The translations under genes and the position numbers were made by a program. This document shows positions 16,259 to 24,233 of a DNA stretch of 64,000 nucleotides, piece by piece; positions within the stretch are counted from its first letter, which is position 1, and every line of letters starts with the position of its first letter. This DNA is from Legionella anisa (lineage in GTDB: Bacteria > Pseudomonadota > Gammaproteobacteria > Legionellales > Legionellaceae). The DNA is taken from contig NZ_LNXS01000054.1 of NCBI RefSeq assembly GCF_001467525.1, forward strand, positions 1 to 64,000, in the 5' to 3' direction. Below the pieces are notes generated by a model. It was not told where the DNA came from, did no database searches, and worked only from the letters and a program-made list of their open reading frames with translations.

Positions 16259-17491
16259 ATGTTTAAACCATTAGTTTTTTGCATTGGATTACGTTACATT
16301 CGCGCTCAAAAAAAGAGCCGATTTGTTTCTTTTATCTCATTAAGTTCTATGCTAGGTATTAGCTTAGGTGTAATGGTGCTCATAACTGTGCTTTCAGTTA
16401 TGAATGGGTTTGATGAGGAAATTCACACTCGTTATTTTACTTTGGCTCCTGAAGTCACAATAACAGGAATGAATGGAACAATAAAAAACTGGAAAAAAAT
16501 AGCTGATAAGATACGAGATATTCCAGAGATTAATGCAATCTCTCCTTATGTGAATGGAAAGGGACTTGTAACACATGAAGGACAAGTATCGCCTATTATG
16601 TTAACTGGTATATTACCAAAAGAAGAGCAGACTGTTTCTCTCTTAAAAAATCAAATGTTATTAGGAAACTTAGATCAATTAAGTAATTTTGGTATTATTC
16701 TTGGTCGCGATATTGCTTCTCAGTTAGGAGCAACTTTGGGAGATAAAATAACAGTTTTGATCCCGACAAGTGACATGAACTCTCCTACTTTTAAACAATT
16801 TATAGTGCAAGGAATATTCTCTGCCGGATCAGGATTTGGTTTTGATGGACAGCTTGGTTTTATTAATATAAAGGATGCCCAAAAACTACTAAAGTTAGGA
16901 AATGATGTTAGTGGCATAAAAATAAAAATTAATAATGTATTTCAAGCACCCGAGATATCCGATGATTTATCAAGATTTCTTGGAGCAGAATATCAAGTAG
17001 GAAACTGGACGCAACAACTTACTGAGTTTTTTGAAGCAATAAAAATGCAGAAAAATATGATGTTTCTCATTTTATTGTTAATTATTATGGTGGCTGCATT
17101 TAATCTGGTTTCATCTTTGGTAATGATAGTAAATGATAAACAAGCAGAAATCGCTATTTTACGAACTCTTGGTGCAACACCAACAGAAATTTTATCTATT
17201 TTTATTGTTCAAGGGATGACTATAGGAATTATTGGTGTATTATTAGGATCAATAAGCGGGTTAATTCTTGCTAAGAATATTACTAGCATTGTTAATAAAC
17301 TACAGTCACTGCTTCATTACCAATTTTTATCATCAAATATTTATTTTGTTGATTATTTACCTTCAAAAATATTACTCAATGATTTATTGATTGTTAGTTT
17401 ATCTGCAATATTAATGAGCTTTATCGCAACGATTTATCCTGCTAGTCGTGCCTCAAGAATGCGAATTGCTGAATCACTCCACTATGCTTAA
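16259..17491 (+). CDS. LolC/LolE-family ABC transporter permease
   Basis: This 410-aa inner-membrane protein has an N-terminal span (about 20-45) after GLRYIRAQKKSRFVSFISLS, a long periplasmic domain (about 50-265) and three C-terminal spans (about 268-295, 315-340 and 370-400). This is the lipoprotein-releasing LolC/E layout, with MNGFDEEIHTR and EIAILRTLGATPTEILSIF. LolCDE moves lipoproteins from the inner membrane to LolA. No lolD ATPase or lolE lies next to it, so as element cargo it may be a second copy or serve a different export task with a borrowed ATPase. It is followed by a small gene 21 bp downstream. Confidence 0.8.
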   Translation: MFKPLVFCIGLRYIRAQKKSRFVSFISLSSMLGISLGVMVLITVLSVMNGFDEEIHTRYFTLAPEVTITGMNGTIKNWKKIADKIRDIPEINAISPYVNGKGLVTHEGQVSPIMLTGILPKEEQTVSLLKNQMLLGNLDQLSNFGIILGRDIASQLGATLGDKITVLIPTSDMNSPTFKQFIVQGIFSAGSGFGFDGQLGFINIKDAQKLLKLGNDVSGIKIKINNVFQAPEISDDLSRFLGAEYQVGNWTQQLTEFFEAIKMQKNMMFLILLLIIMVAAFNLVSSLVMIVNDKQAEIAILRTLGATPTEILSIFIVQGMTIGIIGVLLGSISGLILAKNITSIVNKLQSLLHYQFLSSNIYFVDYLPSKILLNDLLIVSLSAILMSFIATIYPASRASRMRIAESLHYA

Positions 17492-17512
17492 AAATTACAT
17501 AAAAGGATTTAA

Positions 17513-17941
17513 ATGGCTGTTGAATCTTTATTAGAAGTACTTAAATATAAGAACAAAGATGTCATCCACAGATATGAACAAGATTACCCTCATAATAAAT
17601 TAAAGGGCAAAGATGCTTTTAACGAGTTATTAAAATTTTTTTGGATTGCTCAACGACATAAAACCGCAAAGAAATTATCTCCTGAAAATAAGGAATTGAA
17701 TTTTACTTGCGCTATATATCCTGAAATGAGTGAAATAGATGATATGTGGCATACGTTTCTTTTATTCACAAAGGATTACATGTCTTTCTGTAAAAATTAT
17801 TTTGATGAATATATTCACCATGTGCCAAATACAAAAGAAGAACCTATAAACGATGCACAATTTGAAGATGATCTAACCAAATATCTGTCTTTTGTATATG
17901 ATGTTTTAGGGGAAGAAACGATTACAAATTGGTTTGAATAG
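17513..17941 (+). CDS. GRDP-like (glycine-rich domain protein-like) small protein
   Basis: This 142-aa protein contains CAIYPEMSEIDDMWHTFLLF, then YMSFCKNYFDEYIHHVP (about 67-104). The pattern DxxWHxxLxxTxxYxxFCxxxFxxYIHHxP matches the GRDP-like family, found in bacteria as short proteins of unknown function and in plants fused to other domains. The conserved His and Cys could bind metal. It starts 21 bp after the LolC-like gene with GGATTTAA ahead of its ATG, so co-transcription is likely. Confidence 0.6.
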   Translation: MAVESLLEVLKYKNKDVIHRYEQDYPHNKLKGKDAFNELLKFFWIAQRHKTAKKLSPENKELNFTCAIYPEMSEIDDMWHTFLLFTKDYMSFCKNYFDEYIHHVPNTKEEPINDAQFEDDLTKYLSFVYDVLGEETITNWFE

Positions 17942-17993
17942 ACTCCACTAAGGGAGCCTATTTATAACGGATTACAGACCCTAAATAATTAGA

Positions 17994-18107
17994 TTAAAAA
18001 AAGAGCCCGCAAGGATGACACATTTGACATTCCTTATAGTTTTCTTTTATTTTCAATTTTTTTCTATCAACAATTTTTTTAATTAATAAAGTTTTTTTAT
18101 TTTCCAT
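17994..18107 (-). CDS. Short Cys-rich peptide (37 aa), possible precursor peptide
   Basis: A minus-strand frame encodes a Lys-rich leader-like part (MENKKTLLIKKIVDRKKLK and onward) ending in KECQMCHPCGLFF. The ATG at 18107 is preceded by GGAGAG at 6-bp spacing, which makes this start more convincing than the ATG at 18119. A basic N-terminal segment with a short C-terminal Cys-x2-Cys-x2-Cys-Gly core looks like a precursor peptide or a tiny metal-binding protein. No radical SAM, YcaO or lanthipeptide enzyme is visible nearby, so modification is speculative. The stop overlaps a T-tract. Confidence 0.4.
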   Translation of the reverse strand: MENKKTLLIKKIVDRKKLKIKENYKECQMCHPCGLFF

Positions 18108-18215
18108 ATTACTCTCCATTTTAAGTATTTAAAAAAGAGGCACTTGATAAGCACCTGACAAACTAATTCATATATGTTTCTTAGTAGTTATGAAAATCCA
18201 TCAAACTATGGACTT

Positions 18216-18422
18216 TTATAGTGATAACCGAATATTTTTATCAATCCAGTGAGTGATAGTTTCTTGATGCCAAGCTAAAGTAGTCCCGTTTAATTTAACT
18301 GGCTCAGGGAATTTTCCACTCGTCCACCACCGTCTCAATGTAAGCCGATTACGACCAATAAGCCTTTCCAGATCGGTAATAAATAAAATTTGTTTCGGTA
18401 TTTTATTTTCAAATTTTTCCAT
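18216..18422 (-). CDS. AlpA-like MerR-type regulator/excisionase
   Basis: This 68-aa single winged-helix protein contains ILFITDLERLIGRNRLTLRR (about 12-31), WW, SGKFPEPVKLNG and LAWHQETITHWI. It is a close relative of the AlpA-like protein at 6614. In the second element it is not in the usual place between repressor and lvrA but about 41 kb away and on the other strand. It starts behind GGAGCGTCAGGC, 20 bp after the small gene upstream, and is likely its operon partner. Confidence 0.78.
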   Translation of the reverse strand: MEKFENKIPKQILFITDLERLIGRNRLTLRRWWTSGKFPEPVKLNGTTLAWHQETITHWIDKNIRLSL

Positions 18423-18442
18423 GCCTGACGCTCCAATTTAGG

Positions 18443-18691
18443 CTAAAGATCCTGAAAAGATTTAGCTTTCCATTTACTTTTTTGCTCCATATCAATAAAT
18501 AACATGAATAATTTCAGTAAATTTAATTCAATATTATTGTCTTGAGGTAAGCGATTATGGTGATAAATCAATTGCAGATAAGCAATTGGAGAGTTTGATA
18601 AGTTAGCTAAACGATGCAGAGGATAATTTGTAGAATCCAATAAATACTGAATCATCCCTTTGTAAATGACGACCTTTTGATCGAAAAACAT
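18443..18691 (-). CDS. Small HTH-like hypothetical protein
   Basis: This 82-aa protein starts behind AGGAGTA with good spacing. The middle (IQYLLDSTNYPLHRLANLSN, then SPIAYLQLIYHHNRLP) could form a helix-turn-helix similar to short phage or ICE regulators that precede AlpA-type genes. No family name is offered. It is the first gene of the minus-strand pair with the AlpA-like gene and is divergent from the regulator at 18900, across 208 bp of AT-rich sequence that may hold shared control sites. Confidence 0.5.
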   Translation of the reverse strand: MFFDQKVVIYKGMIQYLLDSTNYPLHRLANLSNSPIAYLQLIYHHNRLPQDNNIELNLLKLFMLFIDMEQKSKWKAKSFQDL

Positions 18692-18899
18692 GAAAAGTAC
18701 TCCTGTAAAACATATGTAATGAATCCAACTCTTGCCAAATTAACATTAAGTATCATTTGGCGAAAACAATATTAATACGATATTAATTTTATTATCAATA
18801 TGTTTAATAAAGAAATTTATCTTAATATACAATATGATATTGAATGATATCGCTTTATATGATAATTTTTTTACGTCGTTCAAATATAAGGAAGATTTT

Positions 18900-19391
18900 A
18901 TGAGTAATGGACCCTATCAATCGTTTGCAAAGCGATTGATTAACATGCTCAAAGATAGAGGCCATACTGCCTCTCGCTCACCAAATGGCATCTGCATCAA
19001 GACTTTGTCTGAGTTTACTGATGCATCTGAACAGATCTGTCGCCGTTACATTAGAGGGGATGCATTGCCAGATTATGAAAAAGTGAAACAACTGGCTTTC
19101 CATCTTCAAGTAAACCCAGGTTGGTTGCTCTTTGGAGAGGAAGGACATTCTGCTCCCCAAAAAAATGAAGTCGATGAAACGCTACTTCATTACATCTTAA
19201 AGCAAAGCCATCATTTATACCCTATCTCTCATGGTAGTAATGACGACTATGCCGATTTTGTGTTAGGATTGATAAAAGAAGTGCGCTCAATTGACACTTC
19301 GGAAAATAATTTACTAAAAATCATTGACTTGGCCATTGGATCTATTTCTTCCTACGAAGAAAAACGAAAAAAGCATAGTCATGCTGTATAA
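18900..19391 (+). CDS. XRE-family HTH regulator
   Basis: Start ATG 18900 is supported by AAGGAAG at 18888-18894. The 163-aa product has an HTH domain in its first 75 residues (TLSEFTDASEQICRRYIRGD, then ALPDYEKVKQLAFHLQVNPGWLL), typical of XRE/CI-like regulators that end the domain with NPxWLLFG. The C-terminal 80 residues (LLHYILKQSHHLYP and following) have no recognised catalytic residues. It overlaps the next gene by 11 bp, making a tight four-gene run with the protein at 19381, the deformylase and the transporter. It probably controls that run. Confidence 0.7.
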   Translation: MSNGPYQSFAKRLINMLKDRGHTASRSPNGICIKTLSEFTDASEQICRRYIRGDALPDYEKVKQLAFHLQVNPGWLLFGEEGHSAPQKNEVDETLLHYILKQSHHLYPISHGSNDDYADFVLGLIKEVRSIDTSENNLLKIIDLAIGSISSYEEKRKKHSHAV

Positions 19392-19995
19392 GAAATTTGT
19401 AGATATGGATGTAACAGCTGTTGAAGTAAGGCTTCACCCTAAAGCCAAAGAATTTCTTTTTGAACATTTTGTCATCATGCGTAAAGTGTTCTCTGATGTA
19501 CTAGGACAAGTAGAAACAGACTATGCTTCTATTGCCCTTATTAATCATGAAGCACAGATCTTTTTTATGTCCTCGAATCCATCTATAGAACAAAATTTAA
19601 TTGAGAAAAGTCTGTGGCTTTTTGATGGTTGCTATCAGCTAAGCTTTATCAACCAAGATCAACCAAAATTATGGAGCGAACTGCTTCATATAGGCTGTAT
19701 AGAAGCAATTAATAAATACAAACAAATAGAACCTGGGCTGATTACGGGTATTTCCATTCCTACTGAATATGATTCTTATCGGGCAATCTTTTCATTTGGA
19801 TTAAAACGGATCAATCCCTATATCCAGAATAAAAGCTCCATTCATTGCGAAAAACTATCAGCCATGGGCAAGTTTGCATTAAGGAGAATTCAAGAGTACT
19901 TAACTTTTCCCGACCATAAGTCCTGCATAACAACGAAGCCCAAACTTAAATTAATCATCAACAATCAGGTGAACTATGAACACACTCCTGGATAA
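19381..19995 (+). CDS. Hypothetical protein, faint autoinducer-binding-domain resemblance
   Basis: This protein of about 204 aa starts at ATG 19381 inside the end of the preceding gene. It shows SIALINHEAQIFFMSSNP (about 52-69), LWLFDGCYQLSFINQDQP and ITGISIPTEYDSYRAIFSFG (about 121-140). The last block faintly resembles the GxSxP...xxLSF part of LuxR-type autoinducer-binding domains, but no LuxR HTH follows. Its overlap with the HTH gene upstream suggests that the two act together as sensor and DNA-binding partner. That is speculation from context. Confidence 0.4.
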   Translation: MLYKKFVDMDVTAVEVRLHPKAKEFLFEHFVIMRKVFSDVLGQVETDYASIALINHEAQIFFMSSNPSIEQNLIEKSLWLFDGCYQLSFINQDQPKLWSELLHIGCIEAINKYKQIEPGLITGISIPTEYDSYRAIFSFGLKRINPYIQNKSSIHCEKLSAMGKFALRRIQEYLTFPDHKSCITTKPKLKLIINNQVNYEHTPG

Positions 19996-20494
19996 AAGCG
20001 ACCCTATTTTAAAACAAACTGCTGAGCCAATTGCAGAATCAGAATTTGGCTGTTCCTGGCTAAAAGATTTATCACAAACCATGATTAATATCATGGCTGA
20101 AAAAGGTGCTGTTGGCGTTGCTGCGCCACAAATAGGTATCAGTAAACGAGTGATTGTTTTTGGTACGAATTACACCAAACGCAGAAAACCAGAATATCCA
20201 ATTCCTGATACTATACTTATTAACCCCTCTCTCAAAGTACTATCAGAGGAAATTCAGATTGATTACGAAGGGTGTTTGAATTGTGGTGAATTAATGGGAA
20301 AAGTACCACGAGCAATGGAGATTGAATATTCAGGTTTCGATATGGACGGCAATAAAATTACAAAAAGAGCCACGGGCCTTGAGGCACGTATCCTTCAGCA
20401 CGAGATTGATCATCTGGATGGATTTTTATTTTTAGATCGAATAGAAGACCAAGATTCACTAACCACCTTATCAGCAATGCAAAGTAAAGGATGA
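19976..20494 (+). CDS. def: Peptide deformylase (accessory copy)
   Basis: This 172-aa metalloenzyme removes the formyl group from N-terminal methionine. All three family motifs are seen: GAVGVAAPQIG (motif 1), EGCLN (motif 2, usually EGCLS) and QHEIDHLDG (motif 3, with the HExxH metal ligands). It starts behind AGGTGA and overlaps the gene before by 20 bp. Being on a mobile element, it is probably an extra copy. Such copies can give resistance to deformylase inhibitors or process special formylated peptides. Confidence 0.88.
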   Translation: MNTLLDKSDPILKQTAEPIAESEFGCSWLKDLSQTMINIMAEKGAVGVAAPQIGISKRVIVFGTNYTKRRKPEYPIPDTILINPSLKVLSEEIQIDYEGCLNCGELMGKVPRAMEIEYSGFDMDGNKITKRATGLEARILQHEIDHLDGFLFLDRIEDQDSLTTLSAMQSKG

Positions 20495-20501
20495 TAATCG
20501 C

Positions 20502-21812
20502 ATGAAGCATCAAACCCGAATCATTCTGGCTGGCACATTAGGTAATTTAATTGAATCATTTGATATGGCCATTTGCGGTCTACTTTCAGTTTACATAGCC
20601 AAATACTTAATTGGTGATGCTTCTAAGGGTTTGTTCATCGTCTTTTTAACATTTTTTGCTGGTTACTTGGCTAGACCCATTGGGTCTATGATCATGGGAT
20701 TATTATCGGATATCTATGGCAGAAAAATCATCCTGGCAGGCTCTATTCTCTCTATGGGGATATCAACAACCCTTATCGGATTTATCCCCCCTCGCAGCAC
20801 CATAGGTACATTTTCTGTTATTACTTTATTAGCATTGAGAATTATTCAGAGTTTCTCATGTGGAGCTGAATATCTGAATTCATCTGCTTATCTTGTTGAG
20901 AATGCAGAAGCGACTAGAAAAGGTTACTCGGGAAGCTGGGCTTCTTTTGGTGCTATGTCAGGAATGCTTGTCGCTTCATTCATAGCCCTGATCGTTTCCT
21001 ATCTTACCAAACACTACCCTGAATATGATTGGTTTATTTGGCGAGTACCCTTTGTACTTGCATTGTTAGGTTCTTCAATTGGTTTGTATATACGTTTATG
21101 TATTCCTGAGAGCATGGATTACATAATGTACTATGCGAACAGACCCAAACCTAAGTTTAGAAGTTTACTTTCTGAGTCAGTCAGCTATATCAAAAAAAAT
21201 AAGATACAGTCACTTTATGTGTTCATTTTAAGTTGTTTAGGTGTTACAACCACTTTCCAAATTTATATTTACGGTCCTATGCAGGCTCATTTGTATGGCC
21301 ATTTCCAGGATCACCAAATTATTTTATCGAATATGCTCTCTTTAATTGTTTTACTAGGAGTGTTTCCTATAGTTGGAAAGCTATCAGATAAAATTAATAG
21401 AGAAAAAATTGTGATCTTTGCAAGTATAGGGTTCTTATTCCTTTCCAAGCCATTTTTTTATGTTTTGTCACAACATGATATCTATAAACTTTTATTAGGG
21501 CAGGCATTAATTGCCATTCCTGCTGGTGCTTATTATGCTACTGTACCTGTAATACTTTCTGAGATGTTTCCTATCAATTTACGATGTACTGTGTTATCAG
21601 TTTTATACTCCACAGCGGCAAGTTTATCAGCGGGGCTTGCACCCCTCATTTCATTATTGCTAGTAAAAAATACTGGGATTCCGTCATCTCCATCAATATT
21701 AGTCTTTGGTTTAATAGGCGCTGTATTTACAGCAATAAAAATAAAACGCGCCCATGAAAAAAATCTAAATTACAAATTAATCTTATCTAAATCTGTAAAT
21801 CAACGACCCTGA
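20502..21812 (+). CDS. MFS transporter (ProP-like metabolite:H+ symporter family)
   Basis: This 436-aa membrane protein has about 12 spans. It contains the family-specific start (LAGTLGNLIESFDMAICGLL), GYLARPIGSMIMGLLSDIYGRK (about 60-82, the loop 2-3 motif with D/R/G/R) and SDKINREK between the two halves. This is the layout of the proline/betaine/alpha-ketoglutarate symporter branch. It begins 7 bp after the deformylase gene. Uptake of an amino acid or osmolyte is the family default; a role in moving a metabolite made by neighbouring genes is possible. Confidence 0.8.
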   Translation: MKHQTRIILAGTLGNLIESFDMAICGLLSVYIAKYLIGDASKGLFIVFLTFFAGYLARPIGSMIMGLLSDIYGRKIILAGSILSMGISTTLIGFIPPRSTIGTFSVITLLALRIIQSFSCGAEYLNSSAYLVENAEATRKGYSGSWASFGAMSGMLVASFIALIVSYLTKHYPEYDWFIWRVPFVLALLGSSIGLYIRLCIPESMDYIMYYANRPKPKFRSLLSESVSYIKKNKIQSLYVFILSCLGVTTTFQIYIYGPMQAHLYGHFQDHQIILSNMLSLIVLLGVFPIVGKLSDKINREKIVIFASIGFLFLSKPFFYVLSQHDIYKLLLGQALIAIPAGAYYATVPVILSEMFPINLRCTVLSVLYSTAASLSAGLAPLISLLLVKNTGIPSSPSILVFGLIGAVFTAIKIKRAHEKNLNYKLILSKSVNQRP

Positions 21813-21845
21813 CTTTTATCTGTCTTATAGCTTACCTTAAGGATT

Positions 21846-22763
21846 ATGATGAACTTACAACATAAAATCGCGGAAAAATATTTAACCGTAATCAAAAAAT
21901 CACTTACAGGCTCTTTAGACACATCGCAACCAGAGTATTGGCAATTTAATATTGCATCAACACAAGCGTTTAAATCATTTATGACCAATGGACAAGTTAG
22001 GACGCTCATTGGCCCCAAACGATTAGATAATATAGAACAGTCAATGAAACACATCACAAGTAATCATGTTATTGGCGATATTGTTGAAGCCGGATGTTGG
22101 CGAGGTGGTGCTTTATTGTATTTAAAAGCATGTCTGAATGTTTATGAGGATCCAAACACAATCTCACGGAATGTTTGGGGAGCTGATCTATTTCCTGAAT
22201 CCAGCCAACTTGTTACGTCTTATTCTAAATTAATTCGCTTTAAGAGCTTATTAAAAATTAGGAAATTGCTCCCCAAAAAAACCCAACAGCGTTTAGCTAA
22301 TTATGTTATGGAAGCCTTTCCTAATGAACAGTATGACAAAACAACCTTAAGTAAGATTTTTGCCCTGGCCAATTCATTAACCTATATCAAAAAGGAATCC
22401 TTGATTTCTACTTCCCATCATGATCTCCTCGAAGCATTTAAACGGTACGATCTTTATGATGAGTCAATAAAATTAATGCCTGGATGGTTTAAAAATACCT
22501 TGCCCCTAATGAAAGATAAAATTGAACATATTGCACTTTTACGTATTGACGCTGATTTTTATCAATCAACATTGGACGTACTCAACGCTTTATACCCAAA
22601 ACTATCGCAAAATGGCATTTGCATTATTGATGATTACGGCGGATTTGCTGAGTGTCAGAGAGCAGTAGATGAATACCGTAAGCAACATCACATTACCGAT
22701 CCTCTGGAATCAGTTGACGGGACTTGTTATTACTGGATCGTTAAGAATCCCATCCATCAATGA
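21846..22763 (+). CDS. TylF/MycF-family O-methyltransferase
   Basis: This 305-aa SAM-dependent enzyme has the TylF glycine-rich block GDIVEAGCWRGGALLYLKA (about 78-96), LRIDADFYQSTLDVLNALYP (about 233-252, with metal-binding Asp) and IIDDYGGFAECQRAVDEYR. Relatives methylate sugar hydroxyls of macrolides in a Mg-dependent way. Its 3' end overlaps the convergent malonyl transacylase gene by 54 bp, so no terminator separates it from the PKS operon. It may tailor the polyketide, although no glycosyltransferase or deoxysugar gene is present. It could equally belong to the deformylase/MFS set. Confidence 0.8.
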   Translation: MMNLQHKIAEKYLTVIKKSLTGSLDTSQPEYWQFNIASTQAFKSFMTNGQVRTLIGPKRLDNIEQSMKHITSNHVIGDIVEAGCWRGGALLYLKACLNVYEDPNTISRNVWGADLFPESSQLVTSYSKLIRFKSLLKIRKLLPKKTQQRLANYVMEAFPNEQYDKTTLSKIFALANSLTYIKKESLISTSHHDLLEAFKRYDLYDESIKLMPGWFKNTLPLMKDKIEHIALLRIDADFYQSTLDVLNALYPKLSQNGICIIDDYGGFAECQRAVDEYRKQHHITDPLESVDGTCYYWIVKNPIHQ

Positions 22764-23558
22764 AGTTAATACTTTGCCTGGCCCAAGTTCAATAAAATCC
22801 AAATACCCTAAAGCCAGGCAATATTCGATGCTTTGATGCCAAAATACTGGGCTCACTAACTGTTGACTGAGTAACCGAGGCATTTCTATGAAACAATCAA
22901 CATGTGCTCGTGCAGTGGCATTGAGTATGATGGGATATTGAGGTTGGTGGAACTGAAATTGTTTGAGATAGGAATAGAAAATTTCAGCAGCAGCTTGCAT
23001 CAAAAAAGAATGAAATGCGCCGCTAACCTTTAAGGGAATAAAGCGTCCCTCAGCAAATAATTTTGAACTGGTTTCGATTGATTCCTTTGTTCCTGAAACC
23101 ACGGTTTGCATTGGAGAATTATAATTAGCAATCACTAAAGACAGCTGATTTTCTTTAATGATTGCCTCAATTTTAGCCGCGCTCATTCCTACTATTGCTG
23201 CCATGGCGCCTTCTTTAGCTTCATTCATCAATTCTGCACGTCGCTTAACGACTCTCAGTCCAGTGGCAAAATCAAAAACTCCGGCCACATAAAATGCCGC
23301 ATATTCTCCTAAACTATGCCCTAATACCATATCCACTTTTAAATAGTTTTTTCTCGCAAGCCAGTCCATTACGGAAATACAATAAATTAGCGGTTGAGTA
23401 TATAAAGTTTGATTCATTACCTCACTCAATACTGCTTGCTCTATGTCATAACCAAGTATCTGATTTGCTTCAGAAACAACATCGGGAAATAATTTAAATA
23501 ACTCTTGCCCCATTCCTTTGAATTGTGAACCTTGGCCTGGAAATAATAATACACTCAT
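22710..23558 (-). CDS. Free-standing malonyl-CoA:ACP transacylase (trans-AT)
   Basis: This 282-aa protein has the GQGSQ motif near the N-terminus (LLFPGQGSQFKGMG), the nucleophile motif GHSLGE (about S81), R about 106 in the VVKRRAELM block and the GAFHS active-site histidine region near 188. This is the trans-acting AT expected to load malonyl units on all eight ACPs, since none of the PKS modules has an AT. It is the last gene of the operon, 3 bp after the hydrolase gene. An ACP-loading AT alone, without an ER fusion, is consistent with the lack of enoyl reduction. Confidence 0.93.
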   Translation of the reverse strand: MSVLLFPGQGSQFKGMGQELFKLFPDVVSEANQILGYDIEQAVLSEVMNQTLYTQPLIYCISVMDWLARKNYLKVDMVLGHSLGEYAAFYVAGVFDFATGLRVVKRRAELMNEAKEGAMAAIVGMSAAKIEAIIKENQLSLVIANYNSPMQTVVSGTKESIETSSKLFAEGRFIPLKVSGAFHSFLMQAAAEIFYSYLKQFQFHQPQYPIILNATARAHVDCFIEMPRLLSQQLVSPVFWHQSIEYCLALGYLDFIELGPGKVLTSLMDGILNDPVITSPVN

Positions 23559-23561
23559 AAC

Positions 23562-24233
23562 TCACCTAAAATTTAATAAGCCTTTAGTTTTTCTGGAACG
23601 AAACTGAATAAACTCATTGCGATCTTCAACGTTTAGATAAATATTCATTTTCTTAACTTCAGCAAAACGTTGTCCCAAATCATGATGATAACGATGACCA
23701 GGATACACAAGTACTTCATCCGGAATCACTTTTTTCAGATAATTCAGGGAATCAAGCATCATGCCTGCATCCCCTCCTTTACTGTGACAAAAGCCACAAC
23801 CTTCATTAAATAAAGTATCACCCGTAAAGAGCGCATTATCTATTTGAAAACAAAGGCCACCAAAAGTGTGACCGGGGGTTTGATGAATAATAATGCTGGG
23901 GAAACTTTCAATATTAATCATGTTTTGTAAAGAATAAATCGGCTTAAGCTTATGACACTGAAATCCATAATACGCAATTTCTGCGCTGCTCACATAAACA
24001 GGACATTCGTAATATTTGGCAAAATAATTCGCCAAATGAGAATGATCCAGATGATGATGCGTTAATAAAATAGCAATAACTCGTAAATTATTTTGTGTTA
24101 CAAAGTCCTGAAATTTTCTTTTTTCCCATGAAGGATCGATAAAAATACAGGTTTTATTTTCAGTATCCACAACAACAGGACAATAATTTATAAATTTAAA
24201 TCGCTGGGTTTTAATCACTTCGATGTACATCAT
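23562..24233 (-). CDS. MBL-fold hydrolase (BaeB/PksB-like)
   Basis: This 223-aa glyoxalase-II-like protein has THHHLDHSH (the HxHxDH zinc motif), HTPGHTFGG, FTGDTLFNEGCGF and VYPGHRYHHDL. All are metal-binding blocks of the hydroxyacylglutathione hydrolase/BaeB type. BaeB-like enzymes in trans-AT clusters clear stalled acyl groups from ACPs. Here the assembly line has no thioesterase, so it is also a candidate for chain release. ATG 24233 is preferred to the upstream frame start because it gives a short overlap with the preceding gene. Confidence 0.82.
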   Translation of the reverse strand: MMYIEVIKTQRFKFINYCPVVVDTENKTCIFIDPSWEKRKFQDFVTQNNLRVIAILLTHHHLDHSHLANYFAKYYECPVYVSSAEIAYYGFQCHKLKPIYSLQNMINIESFPSIIIHQTPGHTFGGLCFQIDNALFTGDTLFNEGCGFCHSKGGDAGMMLDSLNYLKKVIPDEVLVYPGHRYHHDLGQRFAEVKKMNIYLNVEDRNEFIQFRSRKTKGLLNFR

